A stretch of DNA of 58,419 nucleotides from an uncultured Lachnospiraceae bacterium (GCA_947384285.1 CANDGI010000017.1:1-58419), one strand, 5' to 3'. Positions 16,281-25,330 are shown, counted from the stretch's first letter. Translations and numbers: made by a program. The notes: generated by a model from the letters alone, not told the origin.

Positions 16281-17319
16281 AGAAAATAAGCGGAAATTGC
16301 AGGAATTGTTAAAGGAGCTTCCAAAGTTCTGCGCAGAGTTTTTCCGGTATTTGGATACAAGGAACACTGCCTCCAGAACCAGATTATCTTACGGATATGA
16401 TATCCGCCTGTTTTTTGAGTTTATCCAGGCAAATAATCCAATCTATGGGAAGATGCAGATGCACGATATCCCGATTTCTGTCCTGGATGAAATGACGCCG
16501 GTGGATATTGAGGAATATTTGGCATATTTGTCTTATTATGAGCGAAAAGACGGGCAGGCAATTACCAATGGGGAAAAAGGCAAATCCCGGAAATTATCTG
16601 CCATCCGTACCATGTACAATTACTATTTCAAAAAAGAATTCATCAAGACAAATGCCCCCTCCATGATTGAAACGCCAAAAAAGCACAAGGATAACATCAT
16701 CCGTCTGGACAAAGACGAGGTTGCAGAGCTGATTTCCACCGTGGAAAACGGAAGCTCTTTGACTGCAAAACAGCTTGCGTCCCATCAAAAAACAAAATAT
16801 CGGGATACCGCTATCCTGACCTTGCTGCTAGGGACAGGAATCCGTGTTTCGGAATGTGTGGGATTAGACCTAAAGGATGTGAGCTTCAAGAACCAGGGAA
16901 TGCGTATTGTGCGGAAAGGCGGAAATGAATCCATGGTTTACTTTGGCGAGGAGGTAAGCTGCGCATTGCTGGATTATCTGGAAATGGAACGGCCTCTGCT
17001 GGCCGAAAAAGCACTTCCAGAACACGAAAATGCACTCTTCCTCTCCCTCAAATACAGCCGCCTTACCACCCGCTCTGTGGAAAAGCTGGTGAAAAAATAC
17101 ACAGGCGCAGCAAATATCAGCAAGAAAATCACGCCCCATAAGCTGCGCAGCACCTATGGAACCAATCTCTACAAGGAAACAGGCGACATTTACCTGGTTG
17201 CAGATGCATTGGGCCATAAAAGCGTAGAAACTACCCGCCAGCACTACGCTGCTATAGATGATGAGCGCAGGAAGCTGGCAGGCAGATTTTCTGGAAGCAT
17301 TTTTCACGAGGATGGGTGA
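16255..17319 (+). CDS. Tyrosine recombinase/integrase (XerC/D-like)
   Basis: Site-specific DNA recombinase, 354 aa. N-terminal SAM-like core-binding domain (about 20-130, with SRTRLSYGYDIRLFFEF) and C-terminal catalytic domain. Catalytic residues visible: R197 (GTGIRVSE), H295 and R298 (HKLRSTYG), H321 (LGHKS) and the nucleophile Y331 (QHYAAI), so it should be active. Longer than XerC/XerD (about 300 aa). No phage or integrative-element genes adjoin it, so a housekeeping or small-inversion role is possible. Its start region is present as four tandem copies. It converges on the kinase-like gene at 17321 with one base between stops. Confidence 0.93.
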   Translation: MDYVEKINLENKRKLQELLKELPKFCAEFFRYLDTRNTASRTRLSYGYDIRLFFEFIQANNPIYGKMQMHDIPISVLDEMTPVDIEEYLAYLSYYERKDGQAITNGEKGKSRKLSAIRTMYNYYFKKEFIKTNAPSMIETPKKHKDNIIRLDKDEVAELISTVENGSSLTAKQLASHQKTKYRDTAILTLLLGTGIRVSECVGLDLKDVSFKNQGMRIVRKGGNESMVYFGEEVSCALLDYLEMERPLLAEKALPEHENALFLSLKYSRLTTRSVEKLVKKYTGAANISKKITPHKLRSTYGTNLYKETGDIYLVADALGHKSVETTRQHYAAIDDERRKLAGRFSGSIFHEDG

Positions 17320-17320
17320 C

Positions 17321-17956
17321 CTACTTCTGCCTGTTCTTTTTTAAGATATCCATATAATCCAGAATCATCTCACTGCACCCCTGCAATCCAAGCTGGCTGC
17401 TGTCCAGCGTGAGATGATAGCTTCTGGAATCTCCCCATTTCTTGCTGGAATAATAATTATAATAGCTGGCCCGCTTTTTATCCGTTTTATGAATCATGTC
17501 TATTGCTTTGTCCTTGGATAAATCAAATGTTGTCATAATGTGGTTGATGCGGAAATCCATATCTGCATGGATGAATACATGGATGCAGTTGGGATGCTCC
17601 GCCAGCGCATAGTCTGCGCAGCGGCCGACAATAATGCAGGATTCCTTTTTTGCAAGATTTTTAATGGTTTCAAATTGTGCCAGAAATACTTTATGGTTTA
17701 ACGGCATATCTAAAAAAGGTGCTGAGGTGTAACCGCTGACGGAATATGTGTCCATAACCAGCGAATACAGGAAACTGCTGGTAGGCTTTTCATCGTGATT
17801 TTCAAAAATCTCCTGGCATAAACCACTTTCTTTGGCAGCCATAGAAAGCAATTCCTTGTCATAGCATTTCACGTTTAATTTTTCTGAAAGCATTCTGCCC
17901 ACATCCAAGCCGCCGCTTCCGTACTCACGCCCTATTGTGATTACAAATTGTTCCAT
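17321..17956 (-). CDS. Cytidylate kinase-like family protein
   Basis: 211-aa P-loop protein of the cytidylate-kinase-like (AAA_26) family common in Clostridia; real substrate unknown. The nucleotide-binding loop is GREYGSGGLDVG near the N-terminus, IIVGRCADYAL is the conserved mid-protein strand, and FDLSKDKAIDMIHKTDKKRASYY covers the lid. True Cmk motifs for CMP recognition are not evident, so I do not call it cmk. Good ribosome site (GGAAGGTGG). It has its own probable promoter and ends tail to tail with the recombinase. Confidence 0.85.
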   Translation of the reverse strand: MEQFVITIGREYGSGGLDVGRMLSEKLNVKCYDKELLSMAAKESGLCQEIFENHDEKPTSSFLYSLVMDTYSVSGYTSAPFLDMPLNHKVFLAQFETIKNLAKKESCIIVGRCADYALAEHPNCIHVFIHADMDFRINHIMTTFDLSKDKAIDMIHKTDKKRASYYNYYSSKKWGDSRSYHLTLDSSQLGLQGCSEMILDYMDILKKNRQK

Positions 17957-18059
17957 ACAAATACCACCTTCCCATTTTTCAACACTTTTCTATGATGTCT
18001 GCACCACTGTGAAAAGTAAGTGTTTCAAAAGTTTTGTGTTGATTCCAAATTATATTCCT

Positions 18060-18088
18060 ATTATAGCATGATTTTTCTGAAATGTATA
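18060..18088 (-). promoter_or_regulatory. Possible promoter of the cytidylate kinase-like gene
   Basis: On the - strand, -35 TATACA (18083-18088), 17-bp spacer, -10 TATAAT (18060-18065), about 100 nt before the start codon. The -35 box is weak. Confidence 0.45.
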
Positions 18089-18184
18089 TAAAATTTCTAA
18101 CAATTCACAGAGTAAGAGGGAAAAACCGTGAACCATCCCATTCCTGGTAATTTTCCCAAAGCAGGAAGTAAAAAAATCATTATC

Positions 18185-19108
18185 CTACAAGTTTTTTCTC
18201 AAAAGATCTTCAAAATATTCCGGCAAAGGCGCCGTAACCTCCAGGTATGCGCCAGTCACCGGGTGGATGAAGCCTATGGCTGCGGCATGAAGCGTCTGGC
18301 CTTGCAGCTTCCATAGATTTTTTCCGGTTCCATAAACCTCATCTCCAAGGAGGGGATGCCCGATGCTTGCCATGTGGACACGGATTTGATGGGTCCGGCC
18401 TGTCTCCAGCTGGAATTCCATGTAAGTATGCTTGGAAAACCGCTGCAAGGTTCTATAATGGGTTACCGCAGGTTTCCCCGCTGGCACATTGACTGCCATT
18501 TTTTTACGGTCAACTGGATGTCTTCCGATGGTTCCTTCAATGGTTCCACTGTCCTGTTTGACAATCCCTTTTACAATTCCAAGGTAGTGCCTGGTAACAG
18601 AATGGACTTTAATCTGTTCTGCTATTTTTATATGGGCATTGTCGTTTTTGCAGACAATCAACGTCCCTGTGGTGTCCATGTCGATCCGGTGGACGATGCC
18701 TGGGCGGATTACCCCGTTGATGCCGGAAAGGCTGTCCTTGCAATGGTACATCACTGCATTTACCAATGTGCCGGAATGATGTCCGGCGGAAGGATGCACT
18801 ACCATTCCCTTGGGCTTATTTACGATCAAAAGCTCAGAGTCCTCGTAAAGGATATCCAATGGTATATTTTCCGGAAGAATTTCCATGTCCTGGGCGGGGG
18901 GAATCTGCACCGTTATGCAATCATTTTCGTTTACCTTGTAATTTGCCTTCTGAGCCTTTTGGTTCACCAGCACCTGCCCTTCTTTTACCAGCTTTTGGAG
19001 AAAAGACCGGGAGTAATCTCCAAAAGCATCGGAAAGAAATTTATCCAGCCGCTCTCCTGCCAGCCCCGGCTGCACCAGGAATTCCTGCACATCCCTTTCT
19101 ACGCTCAT
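18185..19108 (-). CDS. RluD-family 23S rRNA pseudouridine synthase
   Basis: Pseudouridine synthase of the RluA/RluD family (Bacillus YlyB position). 307 aa. An N-terminal S4 RNA-binding domain (about 14-75, GERLDKFLSDAF) precedes the catalytic domain, whose active Asp is in HRIDMDTTG (usual form HRLDKDTSG). ETGRTHQIRVHMASIGHPLLGD is the other family signature. Start has AAGGAG upstream and overlaps the lspA end by 4 nt, so the two are coupled. Exact target uridines cannot be read from sequence. Confidence 0.93.
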   Translation of the reverse strand: MSVERDVQEFLVQPGLAGERLDKFLSDAFGDYSRSFLQKLVKEGQVLVNQKAQKANYKVNENDCITVQIPPAQDMEILPENIPLDILYEDSELLIVNKPKGMVVHPSAGHHSGTLVNAVMYHCKDSLSGINGVIRPGIVHRIDMDTTGTLIVCKNDNAHIKIAEQIKVHSVTRHYLGIVKGIVKQDSGTIEGTIGRHPVDRKKMAVNVPAGKPAVTHYRTLQRFSKHTYMEFQLETGRTHQIRVHMASIGHPLLGDEVYGTGKNLWKLQGQTLHAAAIGFIHPVTGAYLEVTAPLPEYFEDLLRKNL

Positions 19109-19644
19109 TCTTCCATCTCCTTCTTTTTCTGCTTCTTCCTCCCGAAAGGCCAGAGGACTTCCAATTCTTCATCTTTATAATAAAAAAGAATCAAAACCAT
19201 CAGCAAAGCCATGCCAACCGACACATAAATATCCGCCACATTAAAGATTGGAAAATTAATCCATTCAAAATAAAAAAAGTCCACTACATAGTCAAGGCGC
19301 AGGCGGTCAATGAGGTTTCCAATGGCGCCTGCCGTCAAAAGTGCCAGGACAACCTGCAGCCACCGGTATTTTTTCTCCAGAGGGATGCGTAGATAAACCA
19401 GAACCATCAGAGCCAGCATGATCACCGTAACAGCTACAAACCACAGCTTCTGTCCCTGCAGCAGGCCAAAAGCCGCCCCCTGGTTCTCAAGGTAATGCAG
19501 CCGGAAAATATCTTTGATAAGAATGATGTCTGTCCCATTTTTTAAGCGGGCAGAAGCCAGGTATTTTGTAAACTGATCCAAAACTAAGAGGAAACATACG
19601 CTGACAGCGTAGAGGATGCAGCTCTTTCTCTTTTTTCTATTCAT
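19105..19644 (-). CDS. lspA: Lipoprotein signal peptidase (signal peptidase II)
   Basis: Integral-membrane aspartyl protease that cleaves prolipoprotein signal peptides. 179 aa with four membrane helices. Catalytic Asp residues lie in GAIGNLIDRL and in FNVADIYV; YLENQGAAFG is the other conserved block. The C-terminus carries a Lys/Glu-rich tail (KKQKKKEMEE). Start chosen at 19644 (MNRKKRKSC), preceded by GAGAG; longer in-frame starts at 19662 and 19689 lack a ribosome site and would reach towards aroB. One client, a Dac lipoprotein, is encoded at 25331-26323. Confidence 0.95.
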   Translation of the reverse strand: MNRKKRKSCILYAVSVCFLLVLDQFTKYLASARLKNGTDIILIKDIFRLHYLENQGAAFGLLQGQKLWFVAVTVIMLALMVLVYLRIPLEKKYRWLQVVLALLTAGAIGNLIDRLRLDYVVDFFYFEWINFPIFNVADIYVSVGMALLMVLILFYYKDEELEVLWPFGRKKQKKKEMEE

Positions 19645-19679
19645 AATACCGCTCTCTTCCATTTTATTTGTTTTTATGT

Positions 19680-20792
19680 CTAACAGCATTTCGAATCGGC
19701 CTTCATAATATGGCAGATGCCTTCGAAAAGATCAGAATCTGTCAGTTCTTTTGTAAGATATGCTTCCCCAGGACTTTTCAGCAGAACAAACTTGATTTTC
19801 CCAGATTCCATTTTTTTATCCAGCTTGGTTGCTGCAAGGATATCCTGGGGAGAATGGGAAAAATCCTCCAAAGACGTTGGAAGGCCGAAGCCGGACAAAA
19901 TATCCTTTAACCCTTCCAGCTGTTCCAAGGTAATGTTTCCCTTTTGATAGGAAATGTATCCTGCGCTAACCATGCCCAGGGAAACGCATTCCCCATGGGA
20001 AAGGGTAAAATCTGATAATTTTTCAATGGCATGCCCAATCGTATGGCCGAAATTCAGCAGCGCACGTTCTCCCTTCTCTTTGGGGTCTTTTTCCACTACA
20101 TCTCGTTTCACCAGGCAGCTTCGGTATATCATTTCCTCCATTGCCTGGTAATCCTGGGACAGTATGGCATTCCTATGAGTTTGGATAAAATCTGTATACT
20201 CCTTGTCCTTGATAAAGCCATGCTTTATTAATTCTGCTGTCCCAGAGGAAAATTGGCGCCCTGGCAGCGTCTTTAGCGTAGAAATATTCATATAGACCAG
20301 CTTTGGCATGTAAAAGGCTCCTACCATATTTTTGTACTGTAAGAAATCCACCCCTGTCTTTCCCCCAATGCTGCTGTCGGTCTGTGCCAGTAAAGAGGTG
20401 GGAACCTGCACAAAATCAATTCCCCGCAGGTAGGTGGCTGCCGCAAATCCTGTCAAATCCCCTGTCACTCCGCCGCCCAAGGCAATCAGCACATCCTTGC
20501 GGTCAAAGGAATTCTGGATGAGATGGTCATACAAGCTTCCCACCGTATCCGTATTCTTACTGCTCTCTCCTTCCTCAAATATAAAGGAAGTGCATTGAGT
20601 AAACATAGGGGAAAGCAATGCTGTTACTTCTTCCAGATAAAACTTCCCTACAACAGTATCCGTAACAATGCATGCCCGGTTTGTTCCATATCCAAGCTCC
20701 TTTAGTTTTGCCGGGAGCAATTGAAAATCTTTCTGCAGTTCAATCTTGTAGCATGGTGTTCCATAATAAGACACGGTAATTGTTTTTCCCAT
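19680..20792 (-). CDS. aroB: 3-dehydroquinate synthase
   Basis: Second step of the shikimate pathway: DAHP to 3-dehydroquinate, NAD- and zinc-dependent. 370 aa, normal length. Motifs: GEGESSK-type region FEEGESSKN, the NAD-binding ALGGGVTGDLTGFAAATYLRGI, QVPTSLLAQTDSSIGGKTGVD, and the zinc ligands in LNFGHTIGHAIEK and SHGECVSLGM. It stands alone here, between ylmH and lspA, where Bacillus has divIVA and ileS. No other aro gene is nearby. The ribosome site is weak. Confidence 0.96.
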   Translation of the reverse strand: MGKTITVSYYGTPCYKIELQKDFQLLPAKLKELGYGTNRACIVTDTVVGKFYLEEVTALLSPMFTQCTSFIFEEGESSKNTDTVGSLYDHLIQNSFDRKDVLIALGGGVTGDLTGFAAATYLRGIDFVQVPTSLLAQTDSSIGGKTGVDFLQYKNMVGAFYMPKLVYMNISTLKTLPGRQFSSGTAELIKHGFIKDKEYTDFIQTHRNAILSQDYQAMEEMIYRSCLVKRDVVEKDPKEKGERALLNFGHTIGHAIEKLSDFTLSHGECVSLGMVSAGYISYQKGNITLEQLEGLKDILSGFGLPTSLEDFSHSPQDILAATKLDKKMESGKIKFVLLKSPGEAYLTKELTDSDLFEGICHIMKADSKCC

Positions 20793-20870
20793 AATTTTTC
20801 CCGATATGTGAAGCCATATCCATCCTTTCTATTATATAAATATTGTCCAAACGGTATATCGGCCGGCTCT

Positions 20871-21626
20871 TTATAAATATTTCTCAAATTGTATTTTCAG
20901 CCTTCCTTTTCGCGTTTCGCCGCTGTGCCCAAGAAAACGGAAACGTCCCAGGGAGCGGACAGAGATTATATCCATAGGTTTGCACTCGTAGGCTGCCTGA
21001 AGGGTTACCCTGTTATTGATAAATATGCGTCCGCTGTGAACCCACTGGCTTGCCTGGGAACGGGAAACCCTGCAGATGCAGGCAATCACGCCATCCAAAC
21101 GGTTAGAGCTTATGATGCCTTGTGCAGATTCCTTCTTTGGCTCTATCTTCAAATCCTTAGGCATAACCTGTTTTGCCAAAACAGCGGTATGCCGGATCCG
21201 CCCCAGATTTTCCATAAGATATCCAGCAATTTTCTCCTGGCAGAATGCATAAATTAATGTTTCGTCCACCAGGATATCACCCAGCATGGAACGCTCTATC
21301 CCCAAGCTCATCAGGCTTCCAAGCACATCCCGATGGCTTAAATTTTCGGCAAATCTTGCATTGCTTGGTGTGATCTCCAGACAGCAGATTGGGAAATTCC
21401 AGTCATAACAAAGAGCATCAGGCAAAAATGCAATCATCTGACGCTCACTCAATTCATAACCGCCATAAAGTTCAAAATCAGAGTATAACTCTGAACTTTG
21501 CTGGCGAAAGATATTTAATTCGTTCAAATTAAGAAAATCACTAAATAAAACAATATTTTTCTGCTGCGCCTGCCGGGACAAATCTACAAAACGTTTTGCC
21601 AGCAATGTCTCTTCCTTACTACCCAT
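20871..21626 (-). CDS. ylmH: YlmH-like S4-domain RNA-binding protein
   Basis: 251-aa homologue of Bacillus YlmH, which lies in the division/cell-wall cluster and whose family is linked to ribosome rescue or cell-division functions. An N-terminal alpha/beta region (about 1-170) precedes a C-terminal S4 RNA-binding domain (about 180-245: RLDGVIACICRVSRSQASQWVHSGRIFIN). Start chosen at 21626 with GGGGAG six nt upstream; the ATG at 21632 would touch the ribosome site. Follows sepF by 11 nt, so same operon. Fits the ylmE-sepF-ylmH order. Confidence 0.9.
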   Translation of the reverse strand: MGSKEETLLAKRFVDLSRQAQQKNIVLFSDFLNLNELNIFRQQSSELYSDFELYGGYELSERQMIAFLPDALCYDWNFPICCLEITPSNARFAENLSHRDVLGSLMSLGIERSMLGDILVDETLIYAFCQEKIAGYLMENLGRIRHTAVLAKQVMPKDLKIEPKKESAQGIISSNRLDGVIACICRVSRSQASQWVHSGRIFINNRVTLQAAYECKPMDIISVRSLGRFRFLGHSGETRKGRLKIQFEKYL

Positions 21627-21637
21627 AGCCATCTCCC

Positions 21638-22159
21638 CTAAAATTCCCGAAGGGGAGGAACATCAAAGGAATCCATAATATTTGTGGCAAAATCGCCGGA
21701 AATATCAACGCTGGGCGGTGTAATAATAAATATGTAATTGGAAATCTTTTGAAGGTTTCCGCTGATTGCAAAACAAGAGCCAGAGGTAAAATCAATAATC
21801 CGCTGTGCGATATCTACGTCCAGGCCTTCCACATTCAGCACCACCGTCCGGTCTAAAAGCAAAGTCTCCGTAATCTCCCTGGCATCATCTACTGTGGTTG
21901 GCTTAATGACGCAGACTTCCATGCCGGACGCATTCTGCCTTTTGGAAGGGCGCATAGGCGTAACTTTTTGCGATTTCACTGGACGGGGACGTTTCTCTTC
22001 ATAAGATTCTTCTTCTGCTTCAGAATTCTTCTCCTTTGTAAAGCTTTTTCGTTTGGGCTTTTCCTCTTCATAATCATCATCATAATAATCGTCATCGTAG
22101 AAGTCATCATCATCCGAATTCAATCTCATTACATCTAAAAATTTATCAAGCATTCCCAT
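21638..22159 (-). CDS. sepF: Cell division protein SepF
   Basis: FtsZ-binding membrane anchor that aligns FtsZ filaments at the septum. 173 aa. N-terminal amphipathic helix MGMLDKFLDVMRL for membrane binding, an acidic Asp/Tyr-rich linker (about 15-35, DDDDFYDDDYYDDDYE) and a basic stretch, then the SepF core domain (about 80-165) with VCVIKPTTVDDAREI and the GSCFAISG turn. Good ribosome site. Lies between yggS/ylmE and ylmH, the standard Firmicutes order. Confidence 0.96.
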   Translation of the reverse strand: MGMLDKFLDVMRLNSDDDDFYDDDYYDDDYEEEKPKRKSFTKEKNSEAEEESYEEKRPRPVKSQKVTPMRPSKRQNASGMEVCVIKPTTVDDAREITETLLLDRTVVLNVEGLDVDIAQRIIDFTSGSCFAISGNLQKISNYIFIITPPSVDISGDFATNIMDSFDVPPLREF

Positions 22160-22192
22160 AATAGTCTCCCTTATAACAAAGCTAATCTCATG

Positions 22193-22882
22193 CTAATTAT
22201 AGTTTCTTTCTCCAAAAATGCCTGTTCCCACACGAACCATGGTAGCGCCCTCTTCTACCGCTACCATATAATCACCGGTCATACCCATGGAAAGTACAGA
22301 CATACTTACATTATCAATGTTTTTCTCTATTATGTCAACAGATAATTCCTTGATTTGGCGAAAATATTTCCGGTTATCCTCTGGATTCTCTACAAATGGA
22401 GCAATTGTCATAAGCCCCTTGATATGAATATTGGGAAGCCCTGCAATCTCTTCCACCAATGAAAGGGTTTCCGCCCGGGAGATTCCAAATTTGCTTTCCT
22501 CCTGGGCAATATTGACTTCTATCAGAATATCTGCCTCCACCTGCTTCTTCCTGGCCTGGCTGCTGATTTCCTCTGCCAGGCGTAGGGAATCTACGGAATG
22601 GATGAGCGCAGCCTTGTCAATGATATATTTCACTTTGTTTCTTTGCAGATGCCCAATCATGTGCCAACGGATATCTGCCGGAAGCACAGGGTATTTATCC
22701 ATAATTTCCTGTACCTTATTCTCTCCAAAATCCCGGCTTCCCGCTTGATAGGCCTCTTCCAGCATAGGGACGGGCTTTGTTTTGCTGACTGCAATCAGTG
22801 TGACTTCTTCGGGGTTTCTTCCTGCTTTCTCACATGCTTTTTTTATATTGTTCTGTACCTGTATGAAATTTTCTTTTACCAT
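22193..22882 (-). CDS. yggS: YggS-family pyridoxal phosphate homeostasis protein (YlmE position)
   Basis: PLP-binding protein of the alanine-racemase fold, single domain, with a role in vitamin B6 and amino-acid homeostasis rather than catalysis. 229 aa. The PLP lysine is in VTLIAVSKTKPV (about K36); FGENKVQEI, WHMIGHLQRNK and LSMGMTGDYMVAVEEGATMVRVGTGIFG are family signatures, the last forming the phosphate site. Ribosome site AGGAGG. First of the soluble genes in the ylm block, 33 nt before sepF. Confidence 0.95.
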   Translation of the reverse strand: MVKENFIQVQNNIKKACEKAGRNPEEVTLIAVSKTKPVPMLEEAYQAGSRDFGENKVQEIMDKYPVLPADIRWHMIGHLQRNKVKYIIDKAALIHSVDSLRLAEEISSQARKKQVEADILIEVNIAQEESKFGISRAETLSLVEEIAGLPNIHIKGLMTIAPFVENPEDNRKYFRQIKELSVDIIEKNIDNVSMSVLSMGMTGDYMVAVEEGATMVRVGTGIFGERNYN

Positions 22883-22953
22883 TGTTTCATCCTCCTAGCG
22901 CGTGTTTGAAAATCGCTTTCTGCTATCTTTATCCTCTTTGGGTAATCTTGCGG

Positions 22954-24339
22954 CTAATGTATAATTTCATGTTCTGTGATGGAAGAAGCATCCAGCGCAA
23001 TATGGTCATACAGGGATATTCCGTAATTCGTGCCTACGTCTACAATGGAATATTCCTGGTTCTGGAAAAGGATCTCCACTTTCCGGAATACTGCATAGCC
23101 TTTATTGATATTATATACCCCTTGCAGTGATGCCGTTTCACCCAGCGTATACTGCTCATTGGAGTCTGCCTTGACAATTCTGTCGCCCTTCTCAAGCTTT
23201 TCCCCTGTAATATAATACATGTCCTCCGTCTCTTCCGCTATGGAAACAGAAGCAAATTCCATAATTGTCTTGCCCTTGTCATCTTCATACTGGCGCATAA
23301 CGCCGTTAGAATTGTTATCTCCGCCTTTGGTAAGGAATTCCTTTGGAATCAGAAAGAAATCTTTTTCTGTTAGCGCTGTATTGGGAATTTTCAGCCCGTT
23401 GGTATCTGACAGCAGCAATTTAACATCAAGATACCGGTCCGCAGCAAACCGGATCACAGAGTTCTGGAAGGACAGGATTAAATACCATTCATCCTCCTGG
23501 TTTAAAATGCGGGAATCTCCCCATGCAGTTGTGCCGTCCTTTTTAAATTCCACCTGGACTTTGGATTCCTTTCCCAGATCCTTTGCCAGGCTCTCCCCCA
23601 CAGGGACAATCAGATTCCACATCTCACTGGTGATCAGTTTGTAGGCTGGTTCTCCTGCCGCAGCCTGTTCCCGGGATATCAGGTTGTTTTTGGCATGGGC
23701 AGACGCATCAAAAATATCCTTTGTAAAATTTTCCGTTGTTATATTTTCCAGGCCGTCCGTATTGTATACAACAATTCCAGGTTCCTGTGCCGTGTACGCA
23801 TGGAATCCAGAAGCATTCCCAGAGTAACTTCCAAGGCTTGCCAGGGCATTGGAGCTGATGGCCTCCATAAGCTCCGCTTCCATATCGTATTGGAAGCCGT
23901 ATACCTGGTAAAAATCCTGATCCGAATATCCCAGGACATAATTTGCCGCCGTTTTTTCCAGTTCATCATAAGAACCCTTTTCCGCAAAAAGCTGGCCGTC
24001 GTTCTGTTTTGCGATTTCCTGGTAAAAATCTCCTGTCTCATCCACAGAATAGATGTAAGAATTGACGCTGACCTTGGCGGCATCCCGGTTATAATAATTA
24101 ATGTAGCCGGAGCTTTCCACATTGAACACCTTTTCTTCCCGCAGGATTACGCCTGTAAAGTTATTTTCCTGGGTGATGGTTCCCTGGGTCACCTCGTAAA
24201 TGGCAGTCTTCTTCTCTGTAAAATACTGAAACATATTGTAAATCATATAAATAAAGATGATAACAAAGACAATAATGCCTACATTCAGGTGGGACATCCT
24301 ATGAAATTTTACAACTTTTTTATTTTTCTTTTTTGCCAT
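22954..24339 (-). CDS. HlyD-like membrane-anchored protein of the division cluster
   Basis: 461 aa. Basic N-terminus (MAKKKNKKVVKF), one membrane helix (about 20-42), then a large extracytoplasmic part. ENNFTGVILREEKVFNVESSGYINYYNRDAAKVSVNS resembles the first half of a biotinyl-lipoyl domain in membrane-fusion (HlyD) proteins, and the C-terminal beta-rich part resembles a beta-barrel domain. No transporter genes adjoin it. Proteins of this kind precede yggS-sepF in Lachnospiraceae and related clostridia, so a division or envelope role is more likely than drug export; this is inference. It is the first gene of the leftward block and diverges from the DUF378 gene. Confidence 0.7.
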   Translation of the reverse strand: MAKKKNKKVVKFHRMSHLNVGIIVFVIIFIYMIYNMFQYFTEKKTAIYEVTQGTITQENNFTGVILREEKVFNVESSGYINYYNRDAAKVSVNSYIYSVDETGDFYQEIAKQNDGQLFAEKGSYDELEKTAANYVLGYSDQDFYQVYGFQYDMEAELMEAISSNALASLGSYSGNASGFHAYTAQEPGIVVYNTDGLENITTENFTKDIFDASAHAKNNLISREQAAAGEPAYKLITSEMWNLIVPVGESLAKDLGKESKVQVEFKKDGTTAWGDSRILNQEDEWYLILSFQNSVIRFAADRYLDVKLLLSDTNGLKIPNTALTEKDFFLIPKEFLTKGGDNNSNGVMRQYEDDKGKTIMEFASVSIAEETEDMYYITGEKLEKGDRIVKADSNEQYTLGETASLQGVYNINKGYAVFRKVEILFQNQEYSIVDVGTNYGISLYDHIALDASSITEHEIIH

Positions 24340-24407
24340 AAGTTTTAAGTCCTGTATATATTTTTTTCAATTGGAAATACTAAATTCATGTAAAAGGAGG
24401 AATGCAT

Positions 24408-24620
24408 ATGAATACCAAAGGTTTGGATTACACACTGTTAGCCCTTGTAATTATCGGCGCTGTTAATTGGGGATTGATTGGATTGTTCCGTTTTGACCTG
24501 GTATCATTTCTATTTGGCGATATGAGCTGGCTTACCCGGATTATCTATGGAATTGTAGGAATCGGCGGTCTATATCTCTGCAGTGTGTTTGGACGTATCC
24601 GCTCGATGAATGAAGCTTAA
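24408..24620 (+). CDS. DUF378 small membrane protein
   Basis: 70-aa protein with two membrane helices (about 8-28 and 40-62), matching DUF378 (YuzA type): LDYTLLALVIIGAVNWGLIG, with the typical NWGLIG turn, and YGIVGIGGLYLC. Function unknown. Start chosen at 24408, seven nt after AAAGGAGG; the ATG at 24402 is too close. Single gene on the + strand between two leftward blocks, followed by a stem-loop. Confidence 0.88.
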   Translation: MNTKGLDYTLLALVIIGAVNWGLIGLFRFDLVSFLFGDMSWLTRIIYGIVGIGGLYLCSVFGRIRSMNEA

Positions 24621-24654
24621 TAACTAAACTTAGGCAAAGCAGTTTCTAATGGAT

Positions 24655-24692
24655 AAGAATGGGGTTACCGGATTTTGCGATAACCCCTTCTT
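24655..24692. terminator. Stem-loop between DUF378 gene and the P-loop protein gene
   Basis: AAGAA-(T)-GGGGTTA pairs with TAACCCC-TTCTT, one bulged T, 13-nt loop with two further C-G pairs. Placed between convergent genes. The T-rich 3' side is part of the stem, so it is a weak terminator candidate. The rest of 24693-24775 shows nothing. Confidence 0.5.
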
Positions 24693-24775
24693 CCATAGCA
24701 TTATAAAAGTCTCCGGCTTCCAAAGTAAGGATGGCTCTACAGCCCGCCGAACGGGAGACCATGCATGAGGGGGAT

Positions 24776-25195
24776 TTAAAGTGAAACAATGATTTTCCCT
24801 TTCGTACAATCGGGTAAATCCTTCTCATTCTTGGAAATGCTTACAACAAAATTTACATGGAATTTATCACTGATAGATTCTAATTTTGCAATGGCGTGCT
24901 CGATATCACTATCATCCATCATTGCTATGGTAAGGAAACTGTCTAAATACATCTCTTCTAAATCGTGATCCTGGGAAATAATCCCGCAAAGAAATCCCAA
25001 AAATTCATCACTATTAGAAATCATATAATCCGAAACATTAATCAATCGAACTTTATTGCTTAACTCATACATATGCTTCTGGCTCTTATCCAGATAAACG
25101 ATATTGCCGGTAGCAGATTTAATTGATTCATTTACCTTATCTAACAGATGTTTTGTCTTACCTTTTCCTTTTTCTCCAGCTATAATTTGTACCAT
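24776..25195 (-). CDS. Small P-loop protein of unknown function
   Basis: 139 aa. Walker A motif GEKGKGKT at 7-14 in the N-terminal strand-loop-helix (MVQIIAGEKGKGKTKHLL); a hydrophobic strand followed by acidic residues, FLTIAMMDDSDIEHA (about 85-100), could be Walker B. Strands such as FVVSISKNEKDLP suggest a compact NTPase fold. Similar clostridial proteins are often labelled 'PilT-like' from the P-loop alone, without pilus genes, as here. It lies 135 bp downstream of the dac gene. Function not assigned. Confidence 0.75.
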   Translation of the reverse strand: MVQIIAGEKGKGKTKHLLDKVNESIKSATGNIVYLDKSQKHMYELSNKVRLINVSDYMISNSDEFLGFLCGIISQDHDLEEMYLDSFLTIAMMDDSDIEHAIAKLESISDKFHVNFVVSISKNEKDLPDCTKGKIIVSL

Positions 25196-25330
25196 GACAA
25201 TCTCCTCCTAGTCTCAACCGTATTTATACAAAATAGATAAGAAGTTTCTGCAAATTCCTGCGGATACCCTCTATTTTGCATGACAACAGTAATTTTCATA
25301 TGGTAATTATAGTATATATTCACGGGAAAT

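Noticed and set aside
18356-19180. Long + strand ORF opposite rluD and lspA
   Set aside because: rluD is unmistakable on the other strand; the + frame is an antisense shadow without family motifs.
24646-24828. 60-aa - strand ORF in the gap after the P-loop gene
   Set aside because: Overlaps the end of the P-loop gene in another frame, contains the stem-loop, has no clear ribosome site and no recognisable family.
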